DNA from: B4-G1 sp964393895 | Lineage (GTDB): Bacteria; Chloroflexota; Anaerolineae; B4-G1 | Reading direction: 5' to 3' | Length of the DNA: 64,000 bases | NCBI GenBank assembly: GCA_964393895.1 | Contig: CAYMWP010000006.1 | Span: forward strand, 1 to 64,000 | Shown: piece after piece, positions 1 to 7,882 of the stretch | Layout: each line of letters begins with the position of its first letter | Position numbering within the stretch: position 1 is the first letter of the stretch | The notes under the pieces: generated by a model | Told to the model about the DNA's origin: nothing | The model's input: only the letters and a program-made list of their open reading frames with translations | Databases searched by the model: none | Position numbers and translations under genes: made by a program

Positions 1-589
1 TCAGGTTACATCCTGACACTCGAAATGTCAATGTTAAAAGTGTTAGTCCATGAGGGTGGAGGACACTCATATCTCGATCAGTCGGCGGTGTGGAACTGTC
101 GGCGCGGCCGCCCATCACCGCGTAGCGCAGGCTGCCGTGGCCCACCAGAAAGGCGGCATTGAACAATAGGCCATTGCTTTCGAGCGTGTCCAGGAACTCG
201 GCCATCAAGCGCCAGCGGTAAGGAAGGGCCTGCTCTCCCCGCAGCATCTCGGAAAACTCGTCCAACAGGGGCCGGGATTCATCCGTGACAGGGGCGGGGG
301 AAAAGCCGCAGTTGCCAGTGACCAGGGTGGTGATGCCTTGCAGGAGCAACGGGGTCAGAATCTGGTCGTGGTTGGGGAGGGGAAGAATCCAGTCGGAGTG
401 AGAGTGGACGTCAATAAAGCCTGGGGCGACGATCAGGCCGGCGGCGTCGAGGGTCTGACGTCCGGTTAGCTGCTCGCCGGCGGCGATGGCGGTGATCTTG
501 CCGTTACGGACACCCAGGTCAGCCCGGAAGCGAGGGCGGCCGGTGCCGTCAATTACAGTGCCATTGGTGATGGCGAGGTCGAAATCCAT
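1..589 (-). CDS. N-acyl-D-amino-acid deacylase-type amidohydrolase, 3' end missing
   Basis: The frame opens at ATG 589 behind a GGAG ribosome binding site and stays open to the window edge (196 codons seen). The N-terminus reads as a metal-dependent amidohydrolase: NGTVIDGTG, then PGFIDVHSHSD (first metal-binding His pair, about residues 57-67), then GITTLVTGNCGFSPAP and LVGHGSLR. The asparagine-glycine-cysteine-glycine signature is typical of D-aminoacylases (COG3653), which release D-amino acids from N-acyl derivatives. After about residue 172 (ADSSTPPTD) the translation no longer resembles the family, so roughly the last 70 bases may be foreign sequence or an assembly edge. Full-length relatives are around 500 residues, so about two thirds is absent. 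Function confidence is good; intactness is unknown. Confidence 0.75.
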   Translation of the reverse strand, partial: MDFDLAITNGTVIDGTGRPRFRADLGVRNGKITAIAAGEQLTGRQTLDAAGLIVAPGFIDVHSHSDWILPLPNHDQILTPLLLQGITTLVTGNCGFSPAPVTDESRPLLDEFSEMLRGEQALPYRWRLMAEFLDTLESNGLLFNAAFLVGHGSLRYAVMGGRADSSTPPTDRDMSVLHPHGLTLLTLTFRVSGCNL

Positions 590-714
590 TGTAGAGTCTC
601 CTTTCCACGTTGGATTTTACCTCACCCCACTCACTAGTGCAAGTTTGGGCAGCGGCTCGTTTGCAACGCTCCGTTCGAGTTAGAGTCACTAGAATAGAAA
701 CACGGGCCAGGAAT

Positions 715-1314
715 TCAGGCAACCCCGTAAGCCGCTCTGAGGGTCGTCGCTCTGGAGGGCGTTGTGGGCTTTGCTTCTAGCCGGTGGCGCAGTTTTTCAC
801 GGCCGTAGTGGAGTCGAGATTTGACCGTGCCGGCCGGGCAGTTAAGGATCAGCGCGATCTCGTTCACGCTGAGCGAGTTCAAATAGAAAAGAACAATGAC
901 GACACGGTGTTTGATCTCTAACGAAGAGATGGCGTCCATCACTTTGCTGCGCACGTCGTTTCTTTCGGCTTGCCATTCTGGGGAACAATAGGGAGGGCTG
1001 ACCAACCGGTACATCACATCATTGAGCGACGTTTGCGAACACTTACCGCGCCTGGCCCAATTGTAGGCCAGGTTGACCGTGACGCGGTAGAGCCAGGGTC
1101 GTAGCGGCAACGAACTATCTACACTGTGGGCGTACCTGTGTAGGCGCAAGAAACAATCCTGGAGAATATCGTCGGCTGCCGATGGATCGTGAGTGATGGT
1201 CAAGGCGGTCCGGTACACGCTCATCTTGTGGCGTTCGTACAACACCCCCAGGGCATCCAAGTCGCCGGATTGGAGCTTGGCGATTAGCTGCCCGTCGTCT
1301 GGTCTAGCAGGCAT
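715..1314 (-). CDS. ECF-type RNA polymerase sigma factor
   Basis: 199 residues with the two conserved sigma-70 regions of the ECF group. Region 2 spans about residues 20-90 (DALGVLYERHKMSVYRTAL, ADDILQDCFLRLH, LRPWLYRVTVNLAYN). Region 4 spans about 125-180 (LEIKHRVVIVLFYLNSLSVNEIA followed by a helix-turn-helix ending GTVKSRLHYGREKLR). It should direct RNA polymerase to a small regulon. The start has a strong GGAGG site embedded in the end of the upstream receiver gene, with which it overlaps by 11 bases, so the two are probably translated together. No anti-sigma gene is adjacent; the coupled receiver-like protein may take that role, which is inference. Confidence 0.9.
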   Translation of the reverse strand: MPARPDDGQLIAKLQSGDLDALGVLYERHKMSVYRTALTITHDPSAADDILQDCFLRLHRYAHSVDSSLPLRPWLYRVTVNLAYNWARRGKCSQTSLNDVMYRLVSPPYCSPEWQAERNDVRSKVMDAISSLEIKHRVVIVLFYLNSLSVNEIALILNCPAGTVKSRLHYGREKLRHRLEAKPTTPSRATTLRAAYGVA

Positions 1315-1693
1315 CTACCCCCTCCTCTCTATTTGTGCTATTGGCCCAACAATTGGCGATCGTTTCCAGCAGCCGCTCCGGCGGATCGCCTTTACTGACG
1401 AACGCGTCGGCCCCGGCGGATAGGGCCGCGAAGCGCACCTCCGGCCGCCCGCTGAGGGCGATCACAGCAGGTCCGGGAGGCACCTCTCGCAAGACGGAGA
1501 GTGAATCCAACGCTGCCAGCCCCGGCAATTCCCAACCGAGTAGCACCAGATCGGGATGAGTCGCTCTGATTTGAACCAACAAACCCTCAGCATCGTCAGA
1601 CTCGCCCACTACCTGCATTCCGGGTTGTTGTTCCAACAATACACGCAACGCGAACCGGACTCTCGGTTGGGCGTCGGCGAGCAGGATACGCAT
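1304..1693 (-). CDS. Receiver-only response-regulator-like protein lacking the phosphoacceptor Asp
   Basis: 129 residues from ATG 1693 (ATG 1699 or GTG 1702 are alternatives; a GAGG lies just upstream). The fold is a CheY-like receiver with no output domain: MRILLADAQPRVR at strand 1, IALSG (switch Ser, about 81) and FVSKGD (invariant Lys, about 101). The phosphorylation site is missing: where receivers read DLVLLDxxMPG this one reads DLVLLGWELPG, so the acceptor Asp is Gly (about residue 53). The acidic pair at strand 1 is also reduced to one Asp. It overlaps the ECF sigma gene and probably forms an operon with it. Likely a phosphorylation-independent interaction module, perhaps holding or guiding the sigma factor; that role is inferred. 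Confidence 0.8.
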   Translation of the reverse strand: MRILLADAQPRVRFALRVLLEQQPGMQVVGESDDAEGLLVQIRATHPDLVLLGWELPGLAALDSLSVLREVPPGPAVIALSGRPEVRFAALSAGADAFVSKGDPPERLLETIANCWANSTNREEGVDAC

Positions 1694-1742
1694 ACACATC
1701 ACACCTCGTCAATGAACCTGGCTTTCACGCGGATTAGTATAA

Positions 1743-1782
1743 GACAAAAATTCCCCAGACGCATCGGACATCTGGGGAATTT
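1743..1782 (-). terminator. Rho-independent terminator of the NarL-type regulator gene
   Basis: Perfect 12-bp inverted repeat AAATTCCCCAGA/TCTGGGGAATTT (arms 1748-1759 and 1771-1782, 11-base loop). Read on the minus strand the 3' arm runs into a T-rich tail. It lies just after the stop at 1816 and separates that gene from the receiver/sigma pair. Confidence 0.85.
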
Positions 1783-1815
1783 CGTAATTGTACGAATGTT
1801 CAATTTTTCTATCAG

Positions 1816-2457
1816 TCAAATGACCAATTTGCTCCGCAGCGCCAGGGCGACCGCCTCCGCACGATTAGAAACACCCAGTTTGGACAGGATGTGGCTGACG
1901 TGTGCTCTAGCTGTCGAGCAACTGATGGTCAACCGCTCGGCGATTTCCAGGTTGGTCAATCCGTCGGCCATCAGAGTCAAAACTTCTCGCTCGCGGGGGG
2001 TCAGTTCATAACCCACCTCTGACTCCCGGCTGGCGGCCTGGATCAGTGCCCGGGTTGCCTCCGGGGCCAGTGTAGGACGTCCTGCGCAGGCTGCCCGGAT
2101 CGCCTCGGCCAACTCGTCCACCGATACGTTCTTCAATAGATAACTGATGGCCCCGGCTTGGAGCGCTTCTTGTACCAACTCTTTCTCTTGAAAGCTGGTC
2201 AGGGCAATGACCTGTGTATGCGGGTATCGCTCGCGAATGATCCGAGTGGTCGTCGCGCCATCTATCCCAGGCATTACCAGGTCCATCAGGATCACGTCCG
2301 GCCGGAATTGCTCGCACATGCGCAGGGCCTCCTCGCCGCTGCTGGCCTCGCCGGCCAATTCCAGATCGGTCTTGGTCTTTAGAAAGGCCGCCAGCCCCCT
2401 GCGAACCATTGCATGGTCGTCAACGAGCATCACTCGAATGAGGTTCGGGTCGCCCAT
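1816..2457 (-). CDS. NarL/LuxR-family response regulator
   Basis: 213 residues. The N-terminal receiver has the acidic pair in VMLVDDHAMVRR, the phosphoacceptor in DVILMDLVMPGIDG (Asp about 59) and the invariant Lys in YLLKN. The C-terminal LuxR-type helix-turn-helix spans about residues 148-205 (LTPREREVLTLMADGLTN, then a recognition helix ending LSKLGVSNRAEA). This is a phosphorylation-activated DNA-binding regulator; no sensor kinase is visible in the window. The start has an AGGAG site 6 bases upstream. It has its own promoter (2544-2572) and terminator (1743-1782), so it is monocistronic although it sits next to a receiver-only gene. Confidence 0.93.
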   Translation of the reverse strand: MGDPNLIRVMLVDDHAMVRRGLAAFLKTKTDLELAGEASSGEEALRMCEQFRPDVILMDLVMPGIDGATTTRIIRERYPHTQVIALTSFQEKELVQEALQAGAISYLLKNVSVDELAEAIRAACAGRPTLAPEATRALIQAASRESEVGYELTPREREVLTLMADGLTNLEIAERLTISCSTARAHVSHILSKLGVSNRAEAVALALRSKLVI

Positions 2458-2543
2458 ATTACTCTCCTGTTAGAGTGTGTCTCGGGGTTTGTTCAACTGG
2501 CTTTTCGCGTGTCATAGTGAGCCGTCGCTTTTGAAGACGCTTA

Positions 2544-2572
2544 ATCTTATCACATCTGCTCCACCCGCGCAA
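2544..2572 (-). promoter_or_regulatory. Sigma-70-type promoter for the NarL-type regulator
   Basis: Minus strand: -35 TTGCGC (2567-2572), 17-bp spacer, -10 TAAGAT (2544-2549). It lies 87 bp upstream of the ATG at 2457. The same -35 hexamer is used ahead of tRNA-Ser. Confidence 0.55.
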
Positions 2573-2607
2573 CAAGCAGGCCGCGTCCGGCGGCTATGGA
2601 AAGCCGC

Positions 2608-3468
2608 CTACAGTATGTCGAGGAAATCGCGGAGCGCTGCGCCGGTCTCTGCCGGCCGCTCCATCGGCGCCAGGTGGCCGGCGTCGGAGATGAGAGCGAA
2701 GCGCGCCTGGGGGAGCAGCCGTCTCATCCGCGCCAGGCTCTCGGGCCGGAAGGTTGCCGACCGCTCGCCGCGGACGACCAGCGCGGGAAGGCGCAGTTTC
2801 GGCACGGCTCGCCAGACGTCGGTCGGCGCGGTGGAGAATATGTGCGCCTCCCACTCCGGCGGGTAGACTAACTCGACCTGGCCGCCGGGCTGCTCCCGCG
2901 TTCCTGCCTCCACGTAGGCCCACAGGCTATCGTCGGGCCACGCGGCGAAGAACGGCTTGTCGCGGTATTGCTCGTAGCAGGCCCGGCGGCTGGGCCAGGT
3001 TCGCCGCCGGCGCAGTGCGCTCTGAACCAGGGGCAGCCTCGGTTCCAATCTCAGGAGGCGGAACAGCCGCACTGCCCACAATCGCGCCGCCGAAAGGATG
3101 ACCGGGTCCACGAGCACGACGGCGCGGAAGAGATCGGCCCGTTGGACGGCGGCCCACAGGGTGAACACCCCGCCCATCGAGTGGCCGACGCCGACGATGG
3201 AGCGCAGTCCCAAATCGTCCAACCCCCGGATCAGATCGTCGGCCAGGGGATGCCAGTCGGCGATGCGCTCGGGCCGGCTGCCCGGCCACAGGGGACGCGA
3301 CGGCAGCCCAATGACGTGGTGAGTACCGATGAGGGTCTCTGCCAGAGGGCGGTACGCGCCCGGCGGAAAGCCGTTGGCGTGGGCCAGGTGAATGACGGGA
3401 CCCTCTCCCCCAAAGTCGTGGGGCGCGGGAGGTTGGCCGGTCACTTGGGACTTGATTCCCGCTTCCAC
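2608..3468 (-). CDS. Alpha/beta-hydrolase family protein
   Basis: 286 residues beginning with GTG at 3468, inside the end of the upstream Trypco1 gene (28-base overlap). Canonical hydrolase features are present: an oxyanion-loop sequence HANGFPPGAY (about 30-40), the nucleophile elbow GHSMGG (about 95-100), a late strand PALVVRGERSATF and the catalytic His in DAGHLAPMERP (about 264). The substrate cannot be told; the fold covers esterases, lipases and haloalkane or epoxide hydrolases. The cap region around 130-190 is Arg-rich (LRRRRTWPSRRACYEQYRDK). A 7-bp hairpin (2589-2608) overlaps the stop but lacks a T tract. Translation probably depends on the upstream gene, since no separate ribosome binding site is evident. 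Confidence 0.88.
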   Translation of the reverse strand: MEAGIKSQVTGQPPAPHDFGGEGPVIHLAHANGFPPGAYRPLAETLIGTHHVIGLPSRPLWPGSRPERIADWHPLADDLIRGLDDLGLRSIVGVGHSMGGVFTLWAAVQRADLFRAVVLVDPVILSAARLWAVRLFRLLRLEPRLPLVQSALRRRRTWPSRRACYEQYRDKPFFAAWPDDSLWAYVEAGTREQPGGQVELVYPPEWEAHIFSTAPTDVWRAVPKLRLPALVVRGERSATFRPESLARMRRLLPQARFALISDAGHLAPMERPAETGAALRDFLDIL

Positions 3469-3797
3469 TTCATCTTGACGGTATAGTTCGCCTCCGCGCT
3501 GGCCTTGGCCACGGCAAAGTTGCCCAGCTCGCCCGCGGCCTTGAGGCCAAAGGTGACCTCGACCTCGTCGGGCGGGTCGGAGAGGCCTTTGACCTTGTCA
3601 ATGATCGTTTGGGCATTCTCACGGACGACACCCATCGCGTCTTCGAACTTGGTCTGTACCTCCTCCACGGCGTTCTCGATCTTGTCTCCGATCGCCCGGC
3701 CGGCCGGTACGACTCCCTTGGCGAGCGCGGTCTCCTCTTCGACTTCTACCCAAATGGTGCTGCCTGATTCGGTTTGATATTCGATATAGCGAGCCAT
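3441..3797 (-). CDS. Trypsin-co-occurring domain 1 (Trypco1) family protein
   Basis: 118 residues from ATG 3797, chosen because GGAGG lies 7 bases upstream; a longer frame exists but has no such site. The sequence begins MARYIEYQTESGSTIWVEVEE and ends with a beta-rich segment containing VEVTFGLKAAGELG, the pattern of the small Trypco1 family often found beside trypsin-like or other hydrolase genes. A helical, charged stretch (about residues 30-75, AIGDKIENAVEEVQTKFEDA) separates the two parts. Here the partner is an alpha/beta hydrolase with which it overlaps, so the association with a hydrolase holds although the partner is not a trypsin. The biochemical role is unknown; an adaptor or effector-associated domain is the usual suggestion. 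Confidence 0.7.
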   Translation of the reverse strand: MARYIEYQTESGSTIWVEVEEETALAKGVVPAGRAIGDKIENAVEEVQTKFEDAMGVVRENAQTIIDKVKGLSDPPDEVEVTFGLKAAGELGNFAVAKASAEANYTVKMKWKRESSPK

Positions 3798-3894
3798 CTT
3801 ATTTCCTCCTATAGAGTTGTCCTGCAACGTTTGCATTGTCAGCACGAAACGCCGCTGGCTTGGTAATTGATTGCAGTTTCGCCGCGCTTGTGCT

Positions 3895-5628
3895 CTACCG
3901 GCAGATCAATACCGGCCGCCGGCTCGTGCGCAGCACTTTATCCACCGCACTGCCGAGCGCAATCTCCATCACTGGGCTGAACCCATAGCCCCCCATAATG
4001 ATCAGATCGCACTCGTGTTTCTCGGCCACCTCAATGATCGCTTCGGCGACCGATCCACTTTCTTTCACAAAAGTGGCCTGCCCTCCCCGTGTTTCCAGGT
4101 AACTCTGAGCGTGCGCCAGCGCCTCCGCCGTGGTGCGACCGGTCTCTATGACGGTCACGACGACCAGTGGTATGCTCCACCGGACCGAAAGGTAAGCGGC
4201 GACAAAGAGCGCCTCCTCCGACTTGGGGCTGCCGTCGTAGGCTAACAGCGCATGTTGCAAATGGGGCATCGTTCCCGGCACCGCCAGCACCGGCCTGGGG
4301 CAACGTCGTATGATGGTGCTCAACCCCGAACTGAGCCTGGCGACCGGTTGAGACGCCGGGGGATAGTTCAGGCTCAGAATGACCAGATCAGTCCACCGCG
4401 CCCGTCCACATACCTGGCGCGCCACCTCTCCGGTTTCGAGCGTCATCTCTCCCGTAATGCCGGCCGCTTCACAGCGGCGGTCGAATTCAGCGTGCATGGC
4501 CTGGGTCTCTGTGCTTTCCTTTTGAGCTTTCGAGGATACGACGTGCAGGCCGTGCACCCGTGCTTTCTCGTGCTGAGCGACGAACAGTGCATGTTCCAAC
4601 GCACACCATCCAGATTCCTCGCCATTGACGGCCACCAGGACATCGGCAAACATCTGGTCGGTCTGACGGGTCGCCAACCGTTCTTTGCGCCATTGCCCCG
4701 GCGGCGGGCCGGCCTCAACCTCGTCGGGAGTCACGGCATCGAGGAACTTTTCACTCATCCGAGCGACGACGCGCCGTGGCTTGGGGCTGAAGCGGGCAGA
4801 CAGGTCAATGACCGCTGTTTCCGGTTGAATTTCCCAACCCAGTTCTCCTTCCAAGTCAGCGCGGTGTTCCGCGACCCATAGGTAGAGGTCGGTCTCTGTC
4901 CGGCCGGGAAAGTCTCGCAAGATGCCACGTTCTCGAATCACCCACACCACCGGCAAATAGACCTCATCGTACCAGTGGGCGACCGCTTCTCGATAGGGAA
5001 TCTCCCGCCCTTGCTCCTGGCCCATGAAATAGCTATGGACTCGAATGTGTTCTTCAAGCACTCGATACTGCCCCGGAGCGGTCACGCTCAAATCGGCCTG
5101 GGGGCGGATTTGGTCCAGATGGGTGCTCTCCAGGAAATCGGCGTACTCGGCTTTCAAAATCAGGTCGTCGGGCTGCACGTCGGGCGAGAGGGGCACTTTG
5201 GTGTGAACTTTGATCACGTAAGCCTGTATGTGGGTCGCGCCGAGTTGCCGGGCCACAGACACGCGATGATTGCCGTCCAGCACAAAGTAGGCCTGACCGA
5301 TCTGGTAGACGTGGATCGGCGGCACGCCGGTCAGGCCAGTCACTGCCGCTTTGACTCTCACCCACCGGTCTCGATCGCTATCTTGCCGGGGCAAAAAATC
5401 GCGAGTAAAATCATTATAGCGCCCAACGCTGCCAACGATATTATCCAGAGGGATCTCTTCTAGCTCTCGTTCTCCGGTTTTCCTGACCTTGAGCTTGCGG
5501 CGCACTTCTTCGTAGGAAAGGAGATCGGCCGAGCGGCCGGTCAGACGGGCTACGATTATCTGCAAGTTAGCCTGGCTGCGCGCGCGACGAAAATCCTCTA
5601 CTGCTGACGAAATGTTTCCACTTGTCAT
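3895..5628 (-). CDS. ParB-like/DUF4032-like N-terminus fused to two universal-stress-protein domains
   Basis: 577 residues from ATG 5628. About residues 45-150 form a ParB/sulfiredoxin-like domain with FVLDGNHRVSVARQLG (about 116-131), the nucleotide-binding signature of that fold. About 150-270 resembles the DUF4032-type extension (YLPVVWVIRERGILRDFPGR, TETDLYLWVAEHRADL). Two UspA domains follow (about 327-450 and 456-577). Only the second keeps the ATP-binding pattern G-x2-G-x9-G-S (GGYGFSPVMEIALGS); the first reads SLNYPPASQPVARLSSGLS and is degenerate. The protein is soluble and probably an ATP-binding stress factor. A promoter lies at 5663-5691. The domain order is seen; the role in stress or chromosome biology is unproven. 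Confidence 0.85.
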   Translation of the reverse strand: MTSGNISSAVEDFRRARSQANLQIIVARLTGRSADLLSYEEVRRKLKVRKTGERELEEIPLDNIVGSVGRYNDFTRDFLPRQDSDRDRWVRVKAAVTGLTGVPPIHVYQIGQAYFVLDGNHRVSVARQLGATHIQAYVIKVHTKVPLSPDVQPDDLILKAEYADFLESTHLDQIRPQADLSVTAPGQYRVLEEHIRVHSYFMGQEQGREIPYREAVAHWYDEVYLPVVWVIRERGILRDFPGRTETDLYLWVAEHRADLEGELGWEIQPETAVIDLSARFSPKPRRVVARMSEKFLDAVTPDEVEAGPPPGQWRKERLATRQTDQMFADVLVAVNGEESGWCALEHALFVAQHEKARVHGLHVVSSKAQKESTETQAMHAEFDRRCEAAGITGEMTLETGEVARQVCGRARWTDLVILSLNYPPASQPVARLSSGLSTIIRRCPRPVLAVPGTMPHLQHALLAYDGSPKSEEALFVAAYLSVRWSIPLVVVTVIETGRTTAEALAHAQSYLETRGGQATFVKESGSVAEAIIEVAEKHECDLIIMGGYGFSPVMEIALGSAVDKVLRTSRRPVLICR

Positions 5629-6057
5629 CTTTTCTCGAGAATATGGAGTGTTCGGTGGCAAAATTGTACATTGTTATCGCCTGTTACACAAGTTTGGGGT
5701 GCGGCGCGGCCCATCGTCCATGTCCTGACACGGGCAAGCTGAAACCGGAGCGCGTGAGATAGGCGGGCTGGGAATGTTGGTGTGGCAGGGGGCGCTGGCA
5801 TTTGACATGTGGACAAATCAGGGTTTAATATAAATGAAATGGGTGTGTTTCAAACAAGTTGGGCAAGACCTCGGAGGTCTAATGAGATGTGTTTTCAGGC
5901 TCAAAAACTGCCCAAATCAGTTTTGGGCGAGCACAAGCTCGGCAGAGACCTCCGAGGTCTAGGGTCTCTGCTGAAATGAAACACGCCCAAATGAAATTGG
6001 CACGCCGATGCACGCTACAGGCAGAGACCGTACTACTAAAAATCGAAAGGAGAAAAA
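5629..6057. repeat. Intergenic region with two copies of the AGACCTCSGAGGTCT palindrome
   Basis: No gene is seen in this 429-bp divergent region. Apart from the minus-strand promoter it carries a 15-base near-perfect palindrome at 5866-5880 and again at 5946-5960. The second copy continues into AGGGTCTCTGCTGAAATGAA. The same block recurs at 61672-61709, and its tail at 35080-35094. A further inverted repeat (AAAACTG/CAGTTTT, about 5904-5924) lies between the two palindromes. It looks like a nested dispersed repeat rather than a promoter for the YfcC gene. Confidence 0.7.
5663..5691 (-). promoter_or_regulatory. Sigma-70-type promoter for the ParB-like/USP gene
   Basis: Minus strand: -35 TTGTGT (5686-5691), 17-bp spacer, -10 TACAAT (5663-5668), about 35 bp before the ATG at 5628. 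This supports the shorter start, because a start at 5661 would fall within the promoter. Confidence 0.5.
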
Positions 6058-7518
6058 ATGTCCACAGTGGAACAACGAGCGGGGGCACAGATCGGGAAAA
6101 AGGCATTCGTCCAGTCTCTGGTCATTTTGTTCGTCTTGATGATGGTAGCAGGGGCCCTTACTATGATCGTCCCTGCGGGAAGCTACGCGCGCACGGTTCA
6201 GGGAGAGCGCGAGATCATAGACCCCCAATCCTTCCAATTCGTGCCGCGACCGGATTATGCCGTGTGGCGCTGGTTCACGGCGCCGGTGGAGGTTCTCTGG
6301 GGCCCCGATGGGTTTACCATCATCGTCATCATTGTCTTCATCCTGATGGTGGGGAGTTCCTTCGCCGTGTTGGATAGGAGCGGCATCCTCAAGGCGACCA
6401 TCGCCCGCATAGTCGAGAAATTTGGGGGGCGCAAATATCTGCTGCTCCTCATAATTTCCCTCCTATTTATGCTGATGGGGGCGTTCTTTGGCATCTTTGA
6501 AGAGGTCGTGCCCCTTGTTCCGGTGATGATGGCCCTGGCTTACTTTTTGGGTTGGGATTCCCTCGTTGGCCTGGGAATGAGTATTTTGGCTACCAATATG
6601 GGCTTTTCCGCCGCCATTATGAACCCCTTCACCATCGGCGTGGCGCAAGAGATCGCAGGCCTCCCCCTATTTTCCGGGGCCTGGCTGCGCATCCTGATCT
6701 TTATTGTCATCTATGGTATCTTTGCCGTCTTTCTGGTACGCTACGCCCGGAGCGTGGAGCGAGACCCCCGCGCATCCCCTGTGTTCGAAGAGGACCGTGA
6801 CGAACGAGCCAAGTACGAGCATCTCCAACTGGATTCCCTCTCTGAGGAGAACCCCGCGTTAGGGAGGGCCATCGGTTGGTTCCTCGTCTTTTTCGTTTTG
6901 ATCGTCGTCGTGCTGGTGGGAGGGCCGCTCCTTCCGGGCATCTCCGATTTGGCCCTGCCCATCGTGGGCCTGCTGTTCCTGATCGGAGGAGTGGGAGCGG
7001 GTCTGATCGCCGGCATCGGCGGGAAGACGGTGCTAAAAGCTGTAGGGGAGGGAATGTCCGGCATTGCCCCCGGCATCCCGTTGATCCTCATGGCCGCGAG
7101 TATCAAGCATATCGTTGCTCAGGGAGGGATCATGGACACCATCCTGCGCAGTGCTTCCTTCCCGTTTTCCCAGGCCAGCCCCTTGCTCGCCGCATTGATG
7201 GTGTACGTGCTGGCCCTGTTGATCGAGTTCTTTATCGCCTCCGGCTCGGCCAAGGCGTTCCTCCTGATGCCTATTCTTCTGCCCCTGGCCGACCTGGTCG
7301 GAGTGACCCGCCAGGTTGCGGTGACGGCCTACTGCTTTGGCGATGGGTTCTCGAACCTCGCCTATCCCACGAACCCGGTACTGTTGATCTGCCTGGGCCT
7401 CACCGTGGTTAGCTACCCCAAGTGGCTCAAGTGGTCGCTCAAACTGTGGCTCTGGGTGATCCTCGTCACCGTCGCTTTCCTGGGATTCGCCGTGGCGATT
7501 GGCTTTGGGCCGTTCTGA
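6058..7518 (+). CDS. YfcC/DcuC-type inner-membrane transporter
   Basis: 486 residues with about 11-12 hydrophobic segments, preceded by a strong AAGGAG site. The pattern fits the C4-dicarboxylate anaerobic carrier superfamily (PF03606, YfcC group): an N-terminal helix ending GALTMIVPAGSYAR, the segment FGIFEEVVPLVPVMMALAYFLG (about 142-163), MGFSAAIMNPFTIGVAQEIAG (about 181-201), and a C-terminal IEFFIASGSAKAFLLMPILLP (about 386-406). The two re-entrant-looking Asn/Ser-rich stretches match substrate-site loops in this superfamily. Substrates of YfcC proteins are poorly defined; dicarboxylates, amino acids and acyl-amino acids are all possible. It is monocistronic, with a hairpin terminator at 7537-7569. 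Confidence 0.87.
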   Translation: MSTVEQRAGAQIGKKAFVQSLVILFVLMMVAGALTMIVPAGSYARTVQGEREIIDPQSFQFVPRPDYAVWRWFTAPVEVLWGPDGFTIIVIIVFILMVGSSFAVLDRSGILKATIARIVEKFGGRKYLLLLIISLLFMLMGAFFGIFEEVVPLVPVMMALAYFLGWDSLVGLGMSILATNMGFSAAIMNPFTIGVAQEIAGLPLFSGAWLRILIFIVIYGIFAVFLVRYARSVERDPRASPVFEEDRDERAKYEHLQLDSLSEENPALGRAIGWFLVFFVLIVVVLVGGPLLPGISDLALPIVGLLFLIGGVGAGLIAGIGGKTVLKAVGEGMSGIAPGIPLILMAASIKHIVAQGGIMDTILRSASFPFSQASPLLAALMVYVLALLIEFFIASGSAKAFLLMPILLPLADLVGVTRQVAVTAYCFGDGFSNLAYPTNPVLLICLGLTVVSYPKWLKWSLKLWLWVILVTVAFLGFAVAIGFGPF

Positions 7519-7536
7519 GAGTAGATCTTGAAAAAC

Positions 7537-7569
7537 CTTCCCGAAAGCTTAATCGGAGCTTTCGGGAAG
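7537..7569 (+). terminator. Hairpin terminator after the YfcC-type transporter
   Basis: Perfect 13-bp stem CTTCCCGAAAGCT/AGCTTTCGGGAAG (arms 7537-7549 and 7557-7569) with a 7-base loop, 18 bp after the stop. The following sequence is only weakly T-rich, so termination may be partial or the hairpin may protect the transcript end. Confidence 0.7.
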
Positions 7570-7710
7570 CAGACAAAGCCAATGGTTAAAACCATAGGCT
7601 GATACCACAAGTGAGTTTTAACTCGAGCAACCTGTTTTTAACAGTTTCAACGCTCCGCGTGTTGGCGGTGGGCCATCTGTCCCCAGCGTGATGCGCTCGC
7701 GCGCGCTGCG

Positions 7711-7739
7711 TTGCGCCCTCTTCCTGCCTGTGTTATAAT
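7711..7739 (+). promoter_or_regulatory. Promoter of tRNA-Ser
   Basis: -35 TTGCGC (7711-7716), 17-bp spacer, -10 TATAAT (7734-7739). The tRNA begins 40 bp downstream. Confidence 0.65.
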
Positions 7740-7779
7740 ACTGCCAACGTTCGGAACGGTTCAATTTGGCAGGATTATC

Positions 7780-7869
7780 GGAAGGGTGCCGGAGTGGACG
7801 AACGGGACGGTCTCGAAAACCGTTGTGGTCGCAAGGCCACCGAGGGTTCGAATCCCTCCCCTTCCGCCA
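7780..7869 (+). tRNA. tRNA-Ser(CGA)
   Basis: 90-base class II tRNA. The acceptor arms GGAAGGG and CCCTTCC pair fully. The anticodon loop CTCGAAA (anticodon CGA, reads UCG) sits on the stem ACGGT/ACCGT. A long variable arm and the T arm GAGGG-TTCGAAT-CCCTC follow, then discriminator G and an encoded CCA. It converges on the oxidoreductase gene, whose stop lies 14 bp beyond. Confidence 0.97.
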
Positions 7870-7882
7870 GTGTATCACAGTA

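Noticed and set aside
715..2457. Two-component operon reading receiver plus NarL-type regulator as one unit
   Set aside because: A strong terminator at 1743-1782 and a separate promoter upstream split them into different transcripts.
2589..2608. Hairpin overlapping the hydrolase stop as a terminator
   Set aside because: Seven-bp stem without a T tract; reported only in the gene entry.
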